A stretch of 64,000 bases of DNA, taken from positions 1,612,001 to 1,676,000 of the forward strand of contig OZ059896.1 of the NCBI GenBank assembly GCA_964057225.1, given 5' to 3'. Within the stretch, counting starts at the first letter, position 1; each line of letters starts with the position of its first letter. This stretch comes from Auanema rhodensis. Taxonomy: Eukaryota; Nematoda; Chromadorea; Rhabditida; Rhabditidae. The notes under the pieces were generated by a model that was not told the DNA's origin, made no database searches, and saw nothing but the letters and a program-made list of their open reading frames with translations. The translations under genes and the position numbers were made by a program. This document shows positions 1 to 10,539 of the stretch, one piece after another.

Positions 1-9
1 AAATTTTTG
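1..9 (+). repeat. Partial monomer at left edge (positions 343-351)
   Basis: The first nine bases, AAATTTTTG, are the last nine of a monomer whose remainder lies outside the window. The array therefore continues to the left. Confidence 0.9.
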
Positions 10-140
10 TCAAAATGTTTTTGGAAGCAATTTTGAGTGTACAAGGAAACTCAACATACACTAATGCATCATTTTTCAAACGATCATAACTAATTTTCGT
101 ATTTAGCTTTTCTCAATGTAGTATAGTGCATTCGATGCGA

Positions 141-191
141 ATTTTTAAGCTGCGTATATCTGTGTTATCAGATTTGCGCTAGCTTAAAAAT
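141..191. repeat. 11-bp inverted repeat with 29-base loop in each monomer, shown in k0
   Basis: ATTTTTAAGCT (141-151) is the exact reverse complement of AGCTTAAAAAT (181-191). Arms are perfect in monomers with A at position 177 and have one mismatch in monomers with G there (CTTGAAAAT). GCG just inside the left arm can also pair with CGC (177-179) if one T is bulged out. The loop holds the main A/B diagnostic sites. The function is unknown. Confidence 0.7.
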
Positions 192-195
192 GCAC

Positions 196-234
196 CGAGA
201 TATCAACTGATATAAGTTCACACTTATATCCTCG
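196..234. repeat. Nested dyad within each monomer (positions 187-225), shown in k0
   Basis: GATATAAG (209-216) and CTTATATC (223-230) are perfect inverted arms around the six-base loop TTCACA. Overlapping them, ATATCA-AC-TGATAT (200-213) is a second 14-bp dyad, and CGAG (196-199) with CTCG (231-234) frames the whole. The element recurs in every monomer. About 33 monomers carry C at position 215 (CACACCTATATC), which breaks one pair of the main arm. Hairpin or cruciform extrusion, or binding of a dimeric protein, is possible but is inference. Confidence 0.75.
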
Positions 235-341
235 ATTTTCACCCTGAGGAATTAATTTTTTCGTTGAATAACATTGTCCATCGTTCTTGCCTTGAAAAAA
301 GGAATCTAAAAACATCTACTTTTTGCTAAATTATTTTGAAA

Positions 342-353
342 TTTTTCGAAAAA
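342..353. repeat. 12-bp A/T palindrome around TTCGAA in each monomer, shown in k0
   Basis: TTTTTCGAAAAA is a perfect palindrome at monomer positions 333-344, followed by a further A/T run. It contains a BstBI site (TTCGAA) in almost every monomer. k45 and k132 read TTTTTTGAAA and lose it. Neighbouring A and T tracts at roughly 10-14-base spacing suggest intrinsic curvature, as in many satellites. Confidence 0.65.
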
Positions 354-1062
354 ATTTTTGTCAAAATGTTTTTGGAAGCAATTTTGAGTGTACATGGAAA
401 CTCAACATACACCAATGCATCATTTTTCAAACGATCATAACTAATTTTTGTATTAAGCGTTTCTCAATGTGATATAGTGCATTCGATGCTGATTTTTAAG
501 CTGCGTCGATCTGTGTTATCAGATTTGCGCTAGCTTAAAAATGCACCGAGATATCAACTGATATAAGTTCACACTTATATCCTCGATTTTCACCCTGAAG
601 AATTAATTTTTTCGTTGAATAACATTGTCCATCGTTTTTGCCTTGAAAAAAGGAATCTAAAAATATCTACGTTTTGCTAAATTATTTTGAAATTTTTCGA
701 AAAAATTTTTGTCAAAATGTTTTTGGAAGCAATTTTGAGTGTACATGGAAACTCAACATACACTAATGCATCATTTTTCAAACGATCATAACTAATTTTT
801 GTATTTAGCTTTTCTCAATGTAGTATAGTGCATTCGATGCGGATTTTTAAGCTGCGTAGATCTGTGTTATCAGATTTGCGCTAGCTTAAAAATGCACCGA
901 GATATCAACTGATATAAGTTCACACTTATATCCTCGATTTTCACCCTGAGGAATTAATTTTTTCGTTGAATAACATTGTCCATCGTTTTTGCCTTGAAAA
1001 AAGGAATCTAAAAACATCTACTTTTTGCTAAATTATTTTGAAATTTTTCGAAAAAATTTTTG

Positions 1063-4000
1063 TCAAAATGTTTTTGGAAGCAATGTTGAGTGTACATGGA
1101 AACTCAACATACACTAATGCATCATTTTTCAAACGATCATAACTAATTTTTGTATTAAGCTTTTCTCAATGTAGTTTAGTGCATTCGATGCGGATTTTTA
1201 AGCTGCGTAGATCTGTGTTATCAGATTTGCGCTAGCTTAAAAATGCACCGAGATATCTACTGATATAAGTTCACACCTATATCCTCGATTTTCACCCTGA
1301 AGAATCAGTTTTTTCGTTGAATAACATTGTCCATCGTTTTTGCCTTGAAAAAAGGAATCTAAAAACATCTACTTTTCGCTAAATCATTTTGAAATTTCTC
1401 GAAAAAATTTTTGTCAAAATGTTTTTGGAAGCAATTTTGAGTGTACATGGAAACTCAACATACACTAATGCATCATTTTTCAAACGATCATAACTAATTT
1501 TTGTATTAAGCGTTTCTCAATGTGATATAGTGCATTCGATGCTGATTTTTAAGCTGCGTCGATCTGTGTTATCAGATTTGCGCTAGCTTAAAAATGCACC
1601 GAGATATCAACTGATATAAGTTCACACTTATATCCTCGATTTTCACCCTGAAGAATTAATTTTTTCGTTGAATAACATTGTCCATCGTTTTTGCCTTGAA
1701 AAAAGGAATCTAAAAATATCTACTTTTTGCTAAATTATTTTGAAATTTTTCGAAAAAATTTTTGTCAAAATGTTTTTGGAAGCAATTTTGAGTGTACATG
1801 GAAACTCAACATACACTAATGCATCATTTTTCAAACGATCATAACTAATTTTTGTATTTAGCTTTTCTCAATGTAGTATAGTGCATTCGATGCGGATTTT
1901 TAACCTGCGTCGATCTGTGTTATCAGATTTGCGCTAGCTTGAAAATGCACCGAGATATCAACTGATATAAGTTCACACCTATATCCTCGATTTTCACCCT
2001 GAAGAATTAATTTTTTCGTTGAATAACATTGTCTATCGTTTTTGCCTTGAAAAAAAGAATCTAAAAACATCTACTTTTTGCTAAATTATTTTGAAATTTT
2101 CCGAAAAAATTTTTGTCAAAATGTTTTTGGAAGCAATTTTGAGTGTACATGGAAACTCAACATACACTAATGCATCATTTTTCAAACGATCATAACTAAT
2201 TTTTGTATTGAGCGTTTCTCAATGTAGTATAGTGCATTCGATGCGGATTTGTAAGCTGCTTCGATCTGTACTAACAGATTTGCGCTAGCTTGAAAATGCA
2301 CCGAGATATCAACTGATATAAGTTCACACCTATATCCTCGATTTTTACCCTGAAGAATTAATTTTTTCGTTGAATAACATTGTCTATCGTTTTTGCCTCG
2401 AAAAAAGGAATCTAAAAACATCTACTTTTCGCTAAATTATTTTGAAATTTTTCGAAAAAATTTTTGTCAAAATGTTTTTGGAAGCAATTTTGAGTGTACA
2501 AGGAAACTCAACATACACTAATGCATCATTTTTCAAACGATCATAACTAATTTTCGTATTTAGCTTTTCTCAATGTAGTATAGTGCATTCGATGCGGATT
2601 TTTAAGCTGCGTAGATCTGTGTTATCAGATTTGCGCTAGCTTAAAAATGCACCGAGATATCAACTGATATAAGTTCACACTTATATCCTCGATTTTCACC
2701 CTGAGGAATTAATTTTTTCGTTGAATAACATTGTCCATCGTTTTTGCCTTGAAAAAAGGAATCTAAAAACATCTACTTTTTGCTAAATTATTTTGAAATT
2801 TTTCGAAAAAATTTTTGTCAAAATGTTTTTGGAAGCAATGTTGAGTGTACATGGAAACTCAACATACACTAATGCATCATTTTTCAAACGATCATAACTA
2901 ATTTTTGTATTAAGCTTTTCTCAATGTAGTTTAGTGCATTCGATGCGGATTTTTAAGCTGCGTAGATCTGTGTTATCAGATTTGCGCTAGCTTAAAAATG
3001 CACCGAGATATCTACTGATATAAGTTCACACCTATATCCTCGATTTTCACCCTGAAGAATCAATTTTTTCGTTGAATAACATTGTCCATCGTTTTTGCCT
3101 TGAAAAAAGGAATCTAAAAACATCTACTTTTCGCTAAATCATTTTGAAATTTCTCGAAAAAATTTTTGTCAAAATGTTTTTGGAAGCAATTTTGAGTGTA
3201 CATGGAAACTCAACATACACTAATGCATCATTTTTCAAACGATCATAACTAATTTTTGTATTAAGCGTTTCTCAATGTGATATAGTGCATTCGATGCTGA
3301 TTTTTAAGCTGCGTCGATCTGTGTTATCAGATTTGCGCTAGCTTAAAAATGCACCGAGATATCAACTGATATAAGTTCACACTTATATCCTCGATTTTCA
3401 CCCTGAAGAATTAATTTTTTCGTTGAATAACATTGTCCATCGTTTTTGCCTTGAAAAAAGGAATCTAAAAATATCTACTTTTTGCTAAATTATTTTGAAA
3501 TTTTTCGAAAAAATTTTTGTCAAAATGTTTTTGGAAGCAATTTTGAGTGTACATGGAAACTCAACATACACTAATGCATCATTTTTCAAACGATCATAAC
3601 TAATTTTTGTATTTAGCTTTTCTCAATGTAGTATAGTGCATTCGATGCGGATTTTTAACCTGCGTCGATCTGTGTTATCAGATTTGCGCTAGCTTGAAAA
3701 TGCACCGAGATATCAACTGATATAAGTTCACACCTATATCCTCGATTTTCACCCTGAAGAATTAATTTTTTCGTTGAATAACATTGTCTATCGTTTTTGC
3801 CTTGAAAAAAAGAATCTAAAAACATCTACTTTTTGCTAAATTATTTTGAAATTTTTCGAAAAAATTTTTGTCAAAATGTTTTTGGAAGCAATTTTGAGTG
3901 TACATGGAAACTCAACATACACTAATGCATCATTTTTCAAACGATCATAACTAATTTTTGTATTGAGCGTTTCTCAATGTAGTATAGTGCATTCGATGCG

Positions 4001-4221
4001 GATTTGTAAGCTGCTTCGATCTGTACTAACAGATTTGCGCTAGCTTGAAAATGCACCGAGATATCAACTGATATAAGTTCACACCTATATCCTCGATTTT
4101 TACCCTGAAGAATTAATTTTTTCGTTGAATAACATTGTCTATCGTTTTTGCCTCGAAAAAAAGAATCTAAAAACATCTACTTTTCGCTAAATTATTTTGA
4201 AATTTTTCGAAAAACTTTTTG
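1063..4221 (+). repeat. Five-monomer (1755-bp) higher-order duplication
   Basis: The run k3-k6 (1063-2466, types L5 L2 L3 L4) reappears in the same order as k8-k11 (2818-4221), 1755 bp further on. An L1 monomer (k7, 2467-2817) lies between them. The copies share private combinations, including GATGCTGA with TGATATAG in k4 and k9, TTTAACCTGCG in k5 and k10, and GTAAGCTGCTTCG in k6 and k11. Differences are few: AATCAGTT against AATCAATT (k3/k8), TTTTCCG against TTTTTCG (k5/k10), and CGAAAAAAGG against CGAAAAAAAG (k6/k11). This is best explained by one unequal crossover of five monomers. Confidence 0.85.
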
Positions 4222-5625
4222 TCAAAATGTTTTTGGAAGCAATTTTGAGTGTACAAGGAAACTCAACATACACTAATGCATCATTTTTCAAACGATCATA
4301 ACTAATTTTCGTATTTAGCTTTTCTCAATGTAGTATAGTGCATTCGATGCGGATTTTTAAGCTGCGTATATCTGTGTTATCAGATTTGCGCTAGCTTAAA
4401 AATGCACCGAGATATCAACTGATATAAGTTCACACTTATATCCTCGATTTTCACCCTGAGGAATTAATTTTTTCGTTGAATAACATTGTCCATCGTTTTT
4501 GCCTTGAAAAAAGGAATCTAAAAACATCTACTTTTTGCTAAATTATTTTGAAATTTTTCGAAAAAATTTTTGTCAAAATGTTTTTGGAAGCAATTTTGAG
4601 TGTACATGGAAACTCAACATACACTAATGCATCATTTTTCAAACGATCATAACTAATTTTTGTATTTAGCTTTTCTCAATGTAGTATAGTGCATTCGATG
4701 CGGATTTTTAACCTGCGTCGATCTGTGTTATCAGATTTGCGCTAGCTTGAAAATGCACCGAGATATCAACTGATATAAGTTCACACCTATATCCTCGATT
4801 TTCACCCTGAAGAATTAATTTTTTCGTTGAATAACATTGTCTATCGTTTTTGCCTTGAAAAAAAGAATCTAAAAACATCTACTTTTTGCTAAATTATTTT
4901 GAAATTTTTCGAAAAAATTTTTGTCAAAATGTTTTTGGAAGCAATTTTGAGTGTACATGGAAACTCAACATACACTAATGCATCATTTTTCAAACGATCA
5001 TAACTAATTTTTGTATTGAGCGTTTCTCAATGTAGTATAGTGCATTCGATGCGGATTTGTAAGCTGCTTCGATCTGTACTAACAGATTTGCGCTAGCTTG
5101 AAAATGCACCGAGATATCAACTGATATAAGTTCACACCTATATCCTCGATTTTTACCCTGAAGAATTAATTTTTTCGTTGAATAACATTGTCTATCGTTT
5201 TTGCCTCGAAAAAAGGAATCTAAAAACATCTACTTTTCGCTAAATTATTTTGAAATTTTTCGAAAAAATTTTTGTCAAAATGTTTTTGGAAGCAATTTTG
5301 AGTGTACAAGGAAACTCAACATACACTAATGCATCATTTTTCAAACGATCATAACTAATTTTCGTATTTAGCTTTTCTCAATGTAGTATAGTGCATTCGA
5401 TGCGGATTTTTAAGCTGCGTATATCTGTGTTATCAGATTTGCGCTAGCTTAAAAATGCACCGAGATATCAACTGATATAAGTTCACACTTATATCCTCGA
5501 TTTTCACCCTGAGGAATTAATTTTTTCGTTGAATAACATTGTCCATCGTTTTTGCCTTGAAAAAAGGAATCTAAAAACATCTACTTTTTGCAAAATTATT
5601 TTGAAATTTTTCGAAAAAATTTTTG
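3520..5625 (+). repeat. Three-monomer (1053-bp) tandem duplication L3-L4-L1
   Basis: Monomers k10-k12 (3520-4572) and k13-k15 (4573-5625) both read L3, L4, L1. k10 and k13 share TTTAACCTGCG and the altered run GAAAAAAAGAATC. k12 and k15 share GTACAAGG and GCGTATATC. k15 has the private change TTTGCAAAATT, which removes a stop and opens a short spurious minus-strand frame. Confidence 0.83.
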
Positions 5626-7029
5626 TCAAAATGTTTTTGGAAGCAATGTTGAGTGTACATGGAAACTCAACATACACTAATGCATCATTTTTCAAACGAT
5701 CATAACTAATTTTTGTATTAAGCGTTTCTCAATGTAGTATAGTGCATTCGATGCGGATTTTTAAGCTGCGTCGATCTGTACTATCAGATTTGCGCTAGCT
5801 TGAAAATGCACCGAGATATCTACTGATATAAGTTCACACCTATATCCTCGATTTTCACCCTGAAGAATCAATTTTTTCGTTGAATAACATTGTCCATCGT
5901 TTTTGCCTTGAAAAAAGGAATCTAAAAACATCTACTTTTTGCTAAATCATTTTGAAATTTCTCGAAAAAATTTTTGTCAAAATGTTTTTGGAAGCAATTT
6001 TGAGTGTACATGGAAACTCAACATACACTAATGCATCATTTTTCAAACGATCATAACTAATTTTTGTATTGAGCGTTTCTCAATGTAGTATAGTGCATTC
6101 GATGCGGATTTGTAAGCTGCTTCGATCTGTACTAACAGATTTGCGCTAGCTTGAAAATGCACCGAGATATCAACTGATATAAGTTCACACCTATATCCTC
6201 GATTTTTACCCTGAAGAATTAATTTTTTCGTTGAATAACATTGTCTATCGTTTTTGCCTCGAAAAAAGGAATCTAAAAACATCTACTTTTCGCTAAATTA
6301 TTTTGAAATTTTTCGAAAAAATTTTTGTCAAAATGTTTTTGGAAGCAATTTTGAGTGTACAAGGAAACTCAACATACACTAATGCATCATTTTTCAAACG
6401 ATCATAACTAATTTTCGTATTTAGCTTTTCTCAATGTAGTATAGTGCATTCGATGCGGATTTTTAAGCTGCGTAGATCTGTGTTATCAGATTTGCGCTAG
6501 CTTAAAAATGCACCGAGATATCAACTGATATAAGTTCACACTTATATCCTCGATTTTCACCCTGAGGAATTAATTTTTTCGTTGAATAACATTGTCCATC
6601 GTTTTTGCCTTGAAAAAAGGAATCTAAAAACATCTACTTTTTGCTAAATTATTTTGAAATTTTTCGAAAAAATTTTTGTCAAAATGTTTTTGGAAGCAAT
6701 GTTGAGTGTACATGGAAACTCAACATACACTAATGCATCATTTTTCAAACGATCATAACTAATTTTTGTATTAAGCGTTTCTCAATGTAGTATAGTGCAT
6801 TCGATGCGGATTTTTAAGCTGCGTCGATCTGTACTATCTGATTTGCGCTAGCTTGAAAATGCACCGAGATATCTACTGATATAAGTTCACACCTATATCC
6901 TCGATTTTCACCCTGAAGAATCAATTTTTTCGTTGAATAACATTGTCCATCGTTTTTGCCTTGAAAAAAGGAATCTAAAAACATCTACTTTTTGCTAAAT
7001 CATTTTGAAATTTCTCGAAAAAATTTTTG
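4924..7029 (+). repeat. Three-monomer (1053-bp) tandem duplication L4-L1-L5
   Basis: Monomers k14-k16 (4924-5976) and k17-k19 (5977-7029) share the order L4, L1, L5. k16 and k19 are L5 copies with TTAAGCGTTT, GTAGTATAG and GATATCTACTG. k19 is distinguished by TACTATCTG. This overlaps the L3-L4-L1 duplication, so two unequal exchanges with different breakpoints have touched the same monomers. Confidence 0.8.
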
Positions 7030-10000
7030 TCAAAATGTTTTTGGAAGCAATTTTGAGTGTACATGGAAACTCAACATACACTAATGCATCATTTTTCAAA
7101 CGATCATAACTAATTTTTGTATTTAGCTTTTCTCAATGTAGTATAGTGCATTCGATGCGGATTTTTAAGCTGCGTAGATCTGTGTTATCAGATTTGCGCT
7201 AGCTTAAAAATGCACCGAGATATCAACTGATATAAGTTCACTCTTATATCCTCGATTTTCACCCTGAAGAATTAAATTTTTCGTTGAATAACATTGTCCA
7301 TCGTTTTTGCCTTGAAAAAAGGAATCTAAAAACATCTACTTTTTGCTAAATCATTTTGAAATTTCTCGAAAAAATTTTTGTCAAAATGTTTTTGGAAGCA
7401 ATTTTGAGTGTACATGGAAACTCAACATACACTAATGCATCATTTTTCAAACGATCATAACTAATTTTTGTGTTGAGCGTTTCTCAATGTAGTATAGTGC
7501 ATTCGATGCGGATTTGTAAGCTGCTTCGATCTGTACTAACAGATTTGCGCTAGCTTGAAAATGCACCGAGATATCAACTGATATAAGTTCACACCTATAT
7601 CCTCGATTTTTACCCTGAAGAATTAATTTTTTCGTTGAATAACATTGTCTATCGTTTTTGCCTCGAAAAAAGGAATCTAAAAACATCTACTTTTCGCTAA
7701 ATTATTTTGAAATTTTTCGAAAAAATTTTTGTCAAAATGTTTTTGGAAGCAATTTTGAGTGTACAAGGAAACTCAACATACACTAATGCATCATTTTTCA
7801 AACGATCATAACTAATTTTCGTATTTAGCTTTTCTCAATGTAGTATAGTGCATTCGATGCGGATTTTTAAGCTGCGTATATCTGTGTTATCAGATTTGCG
7901 CTAGCTTAAAAATGCACCGAGATATCAACTGATATAAGTTCACACTTATATCCTCGATTTTCACCCTGAGGAATTAATTTTTTCGTTGAATAACATTGTC
8001 CATCGTTTTTGCCTTGAAAAAAGGAATCTAAAAACATCTACTTTTTGCTAAATTATTTTGAAATTTTTCGAAAAAATTTTTGTCAAAATGTTTTTGGAAG
8101 CAATGTTGAGTGTACATGGAAACTCAACATACACTAATGCATCATTTTTCAAACGATCATAACTAATTTTTGTATTAAGCGTTTCTCAATGTACTATAGT
8201 GCATTCGATGCGGATTTTTAAGCTGCGTAGATCTGTGTTATCAGATTTGCGCTAACTTAAAAATGCACCGAGATATCAACTGATATAAGTTCACACTTAT
8301 ATCCTCGATTTTCACCCTGAGGAATTAATTTTTTCGTTGAATAACATTGTCCATCGTTTTTGCCTTGAAAAAAGGAATCTAAAAACATCTACTTTTTGCT
8401 AAATTATTTTGAAATTTTTCGAAAAAATTTTTGTCAAAATGTTTTTGGAAGCAATGTTGAGTGTACATGGAAACTCAACATACACTAATGCATCATTTTT
8501 CAAACGATCATAACTAATTTTTGTATTAAGCGTTTCTCAATGTAGTATAGTGCATTCGATGCGGATTTTTAAGCTGCGTCGATCTGTACTATCAGATTTG
8601 CGCTAGCTTGAAAATGCACCGAGATATCTACTGATATAAGTTCACACCTATATCCTCGATTTTCACCCTGAAGAATCAATTTTTTCGTTGAATAACATTG
8701 TCCATCGTTTTTGCCTTGAAAAAAGGAATCTAAAAACATTTACTTTTTGCTAAATCATTTTGAAATTTCTCGAAAAAATTTTTGTCAAAATGTTTTTGGA
8801 AGCAATTTTGAGTGTACATGGAAACTCAACATACACTAATGCATCATTTTTCAAACGATCATAACTAATTTTTGTATTTAGCTTTTCTCAATGTAGTATA
8901 GTGCATTCGATGCGGATTTTTAAGCTGCGTAGATCTGTGTTATCAGATTTGCGCTAGCTTAAAAATGCACCGAGATATCAACTGATATAAGTTCACACTT
9001 ATATCCTCGATTTTCACCCTGAAGAATTAAATTTTTCGTTGAATAACATTGTCCATCGTTTTTGCCTTGAAAAAAGGAATCTGAAAACATCTACTTTTTG
9101 CTAAATCATTTTGAAATTTCTCGAAAAAATTTTTGTCAAAATGTTTTTGGAAGCAATTTTGAGTGTACATGGAAACTCAACATACACTAATGCATCATTT
9201 TTCAAACGATCATAACTAATTTTTGTATTAAGCGTTTCTCAATGTGGTATAGTGCATTCGATGCGGATTTTTAAGCTGCGTCGATCTGTGTTATCAGATT
9301 TGCGCTAGCTTAAAAATGCACCGAGATATCAACTGATATAAGTTCACACTTATATCCTCGATTTTCACCCTGAAGAATTAATTTTTTCGTTGAATAACAT
9401 TGTCCATCGTTTTTGCCTTGAAAAAAGGAATCTAAAAATATCTACTTTTTGCTAAATTATTTTGAAATTTTTCGAAAAAATTTTTGTCAAAATGTTTTTG
9501 GAAGCAATTTTGAGTGTACATGGAAACTCAACATACACTAATGCATCATTTTTCGAACGATCATAACTAATTTTTGTATTTAGCTTTTCTCAATGTAGTA
9601 TAGTGCTTTCGATGCGGATTTTTAAGCTGCGTAGATCTGTGTTATCAGATTTGCGCTAGCTTAAAAATGCACCGAGATATCAACTGATATAAGTTCACAC
9701 TTATATCCTCGATTTTCACCCTGAAGAATTAATTTTTTCGTTGAATAACATTGTCCATCGTTTTTGCCTTGAAAAAAGGAATCTAAAAACATCTACTTTT
9801 TGCTAAATTATTTTGAAATTTTTCGAAAAAATTTTTGTCAAAATGTTTTTGGAAGCAATGTTGAGTGTACATGGAAACTCAACATACACTAATGCATCAT
9901 TTTTCAAACGATCATAACTAATTTTTGTATTAAGCGTTTCTCAATGTAGTATAGTGCATTCGATGCGGATTTTTAAGCTGCGTCGATCTGTGTTATCAGA

Positions 10001-10539
10001 TTTGCGCTAGCTTAAAAATGCACCGAGATATCAACTGATATAAGTTCACACTTATATCCTCGATTTTCACCCTGAAGAATTAATTTTTTCGTTGAATAAC
10101 ATTGTCCATCGTTTTTGCCTTGAAAAAAGGAATCTAAAAATATCTACTTTTTGCTAAATTATTTTGAAATTTTTCGAAAAAATTTTTGTCAAAATGTTTT
10201 TGGAAGCAATTTTGAGTGTACATGGAAACTCAACATACACTAATGCATCATTTTTCGAACGATCATAACTAATTTTTGTATTTAGCTTTTCTCAATGTAG
10301 TATAGTGCTTTCGATGCGGATTTTTAAGCTGCGTAGATCTGTGTTATCAGATTTGCGCTAGCTTAAAAATGCACCGAGATATCAACTGATATAAGTTCAC
10401 ACTTATATCCTCGATTTTCACCCTGAAGAATTAATTTTTTCGTTGAATAACATTGTCCATCGTTTTTGCCTTGAAAAAAGGAATCTAAAAACATCTACTT
10501 TTTGCTAAATTATTTTGAAATTTTTCGAAAAAATTTTTG
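6679..10539 (+). repeat. Eleven-monomer (3861-bp) higher-order unit, first copy
   Basis: Monomers k19-k29 read L5 L6 L4 L1 L7 L5 L6 L2 L6' L7' L6'. The unit carries several private marks in fixed order: TTCACTCTTATA in k20, TTGTGTTGAGC in k21, GTACTATAG with GCTAACTT in k23, AAACATTTAC in k24, GTGGTATAG in k26, and TTCGAACG with GTGCTTTCG in k27 and k29. All recur in the next unit. k25 alone has ATCTGAAAAC, so that change is probably younger than the duplication. Confidence 0.88.

Noticed and set aside
131-150. CENP-B box candidate around ATTCGATGCGGAT, and another at TTTCGTTGAATAAC (259-272)
   Set aside because: The first has TTCG and CGG at the wrong spacing. The second has TTCG and the central A but lacks CGGG. 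Neither meets the core of the known mammalian box.
10-360. Origin of the monomer from an older 150-175-bp dimer
   Set aside because: TCAAACGATCATAACTAATTTTT and TCACCCTGAAGAATTAATTTTTT look alike at an offset of about 162, but the match soon shifts to an offset near 149 and is AT-driven. By eye it is not enough to claim an internal duplication.
2182-2421. 79-codon minus-strand open frame, repeated at 3937, 4990, 6043, 7447, 11308, 22189, 28156, 32368, 48859 and 49210
   Set aside because: It is the same piece of the satellite monomer each time, open only where two stop codons are mutated and closed in most monomers. It has no recognisable domain, signal peptide or context, and does not vary like a coding sequence.
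5504-5695. 63-codon minus-strand open frame
   Set aside because: It results from the private TTTGCAAAATT change in k15 joined to k16. It is a chance frame within the repeat.
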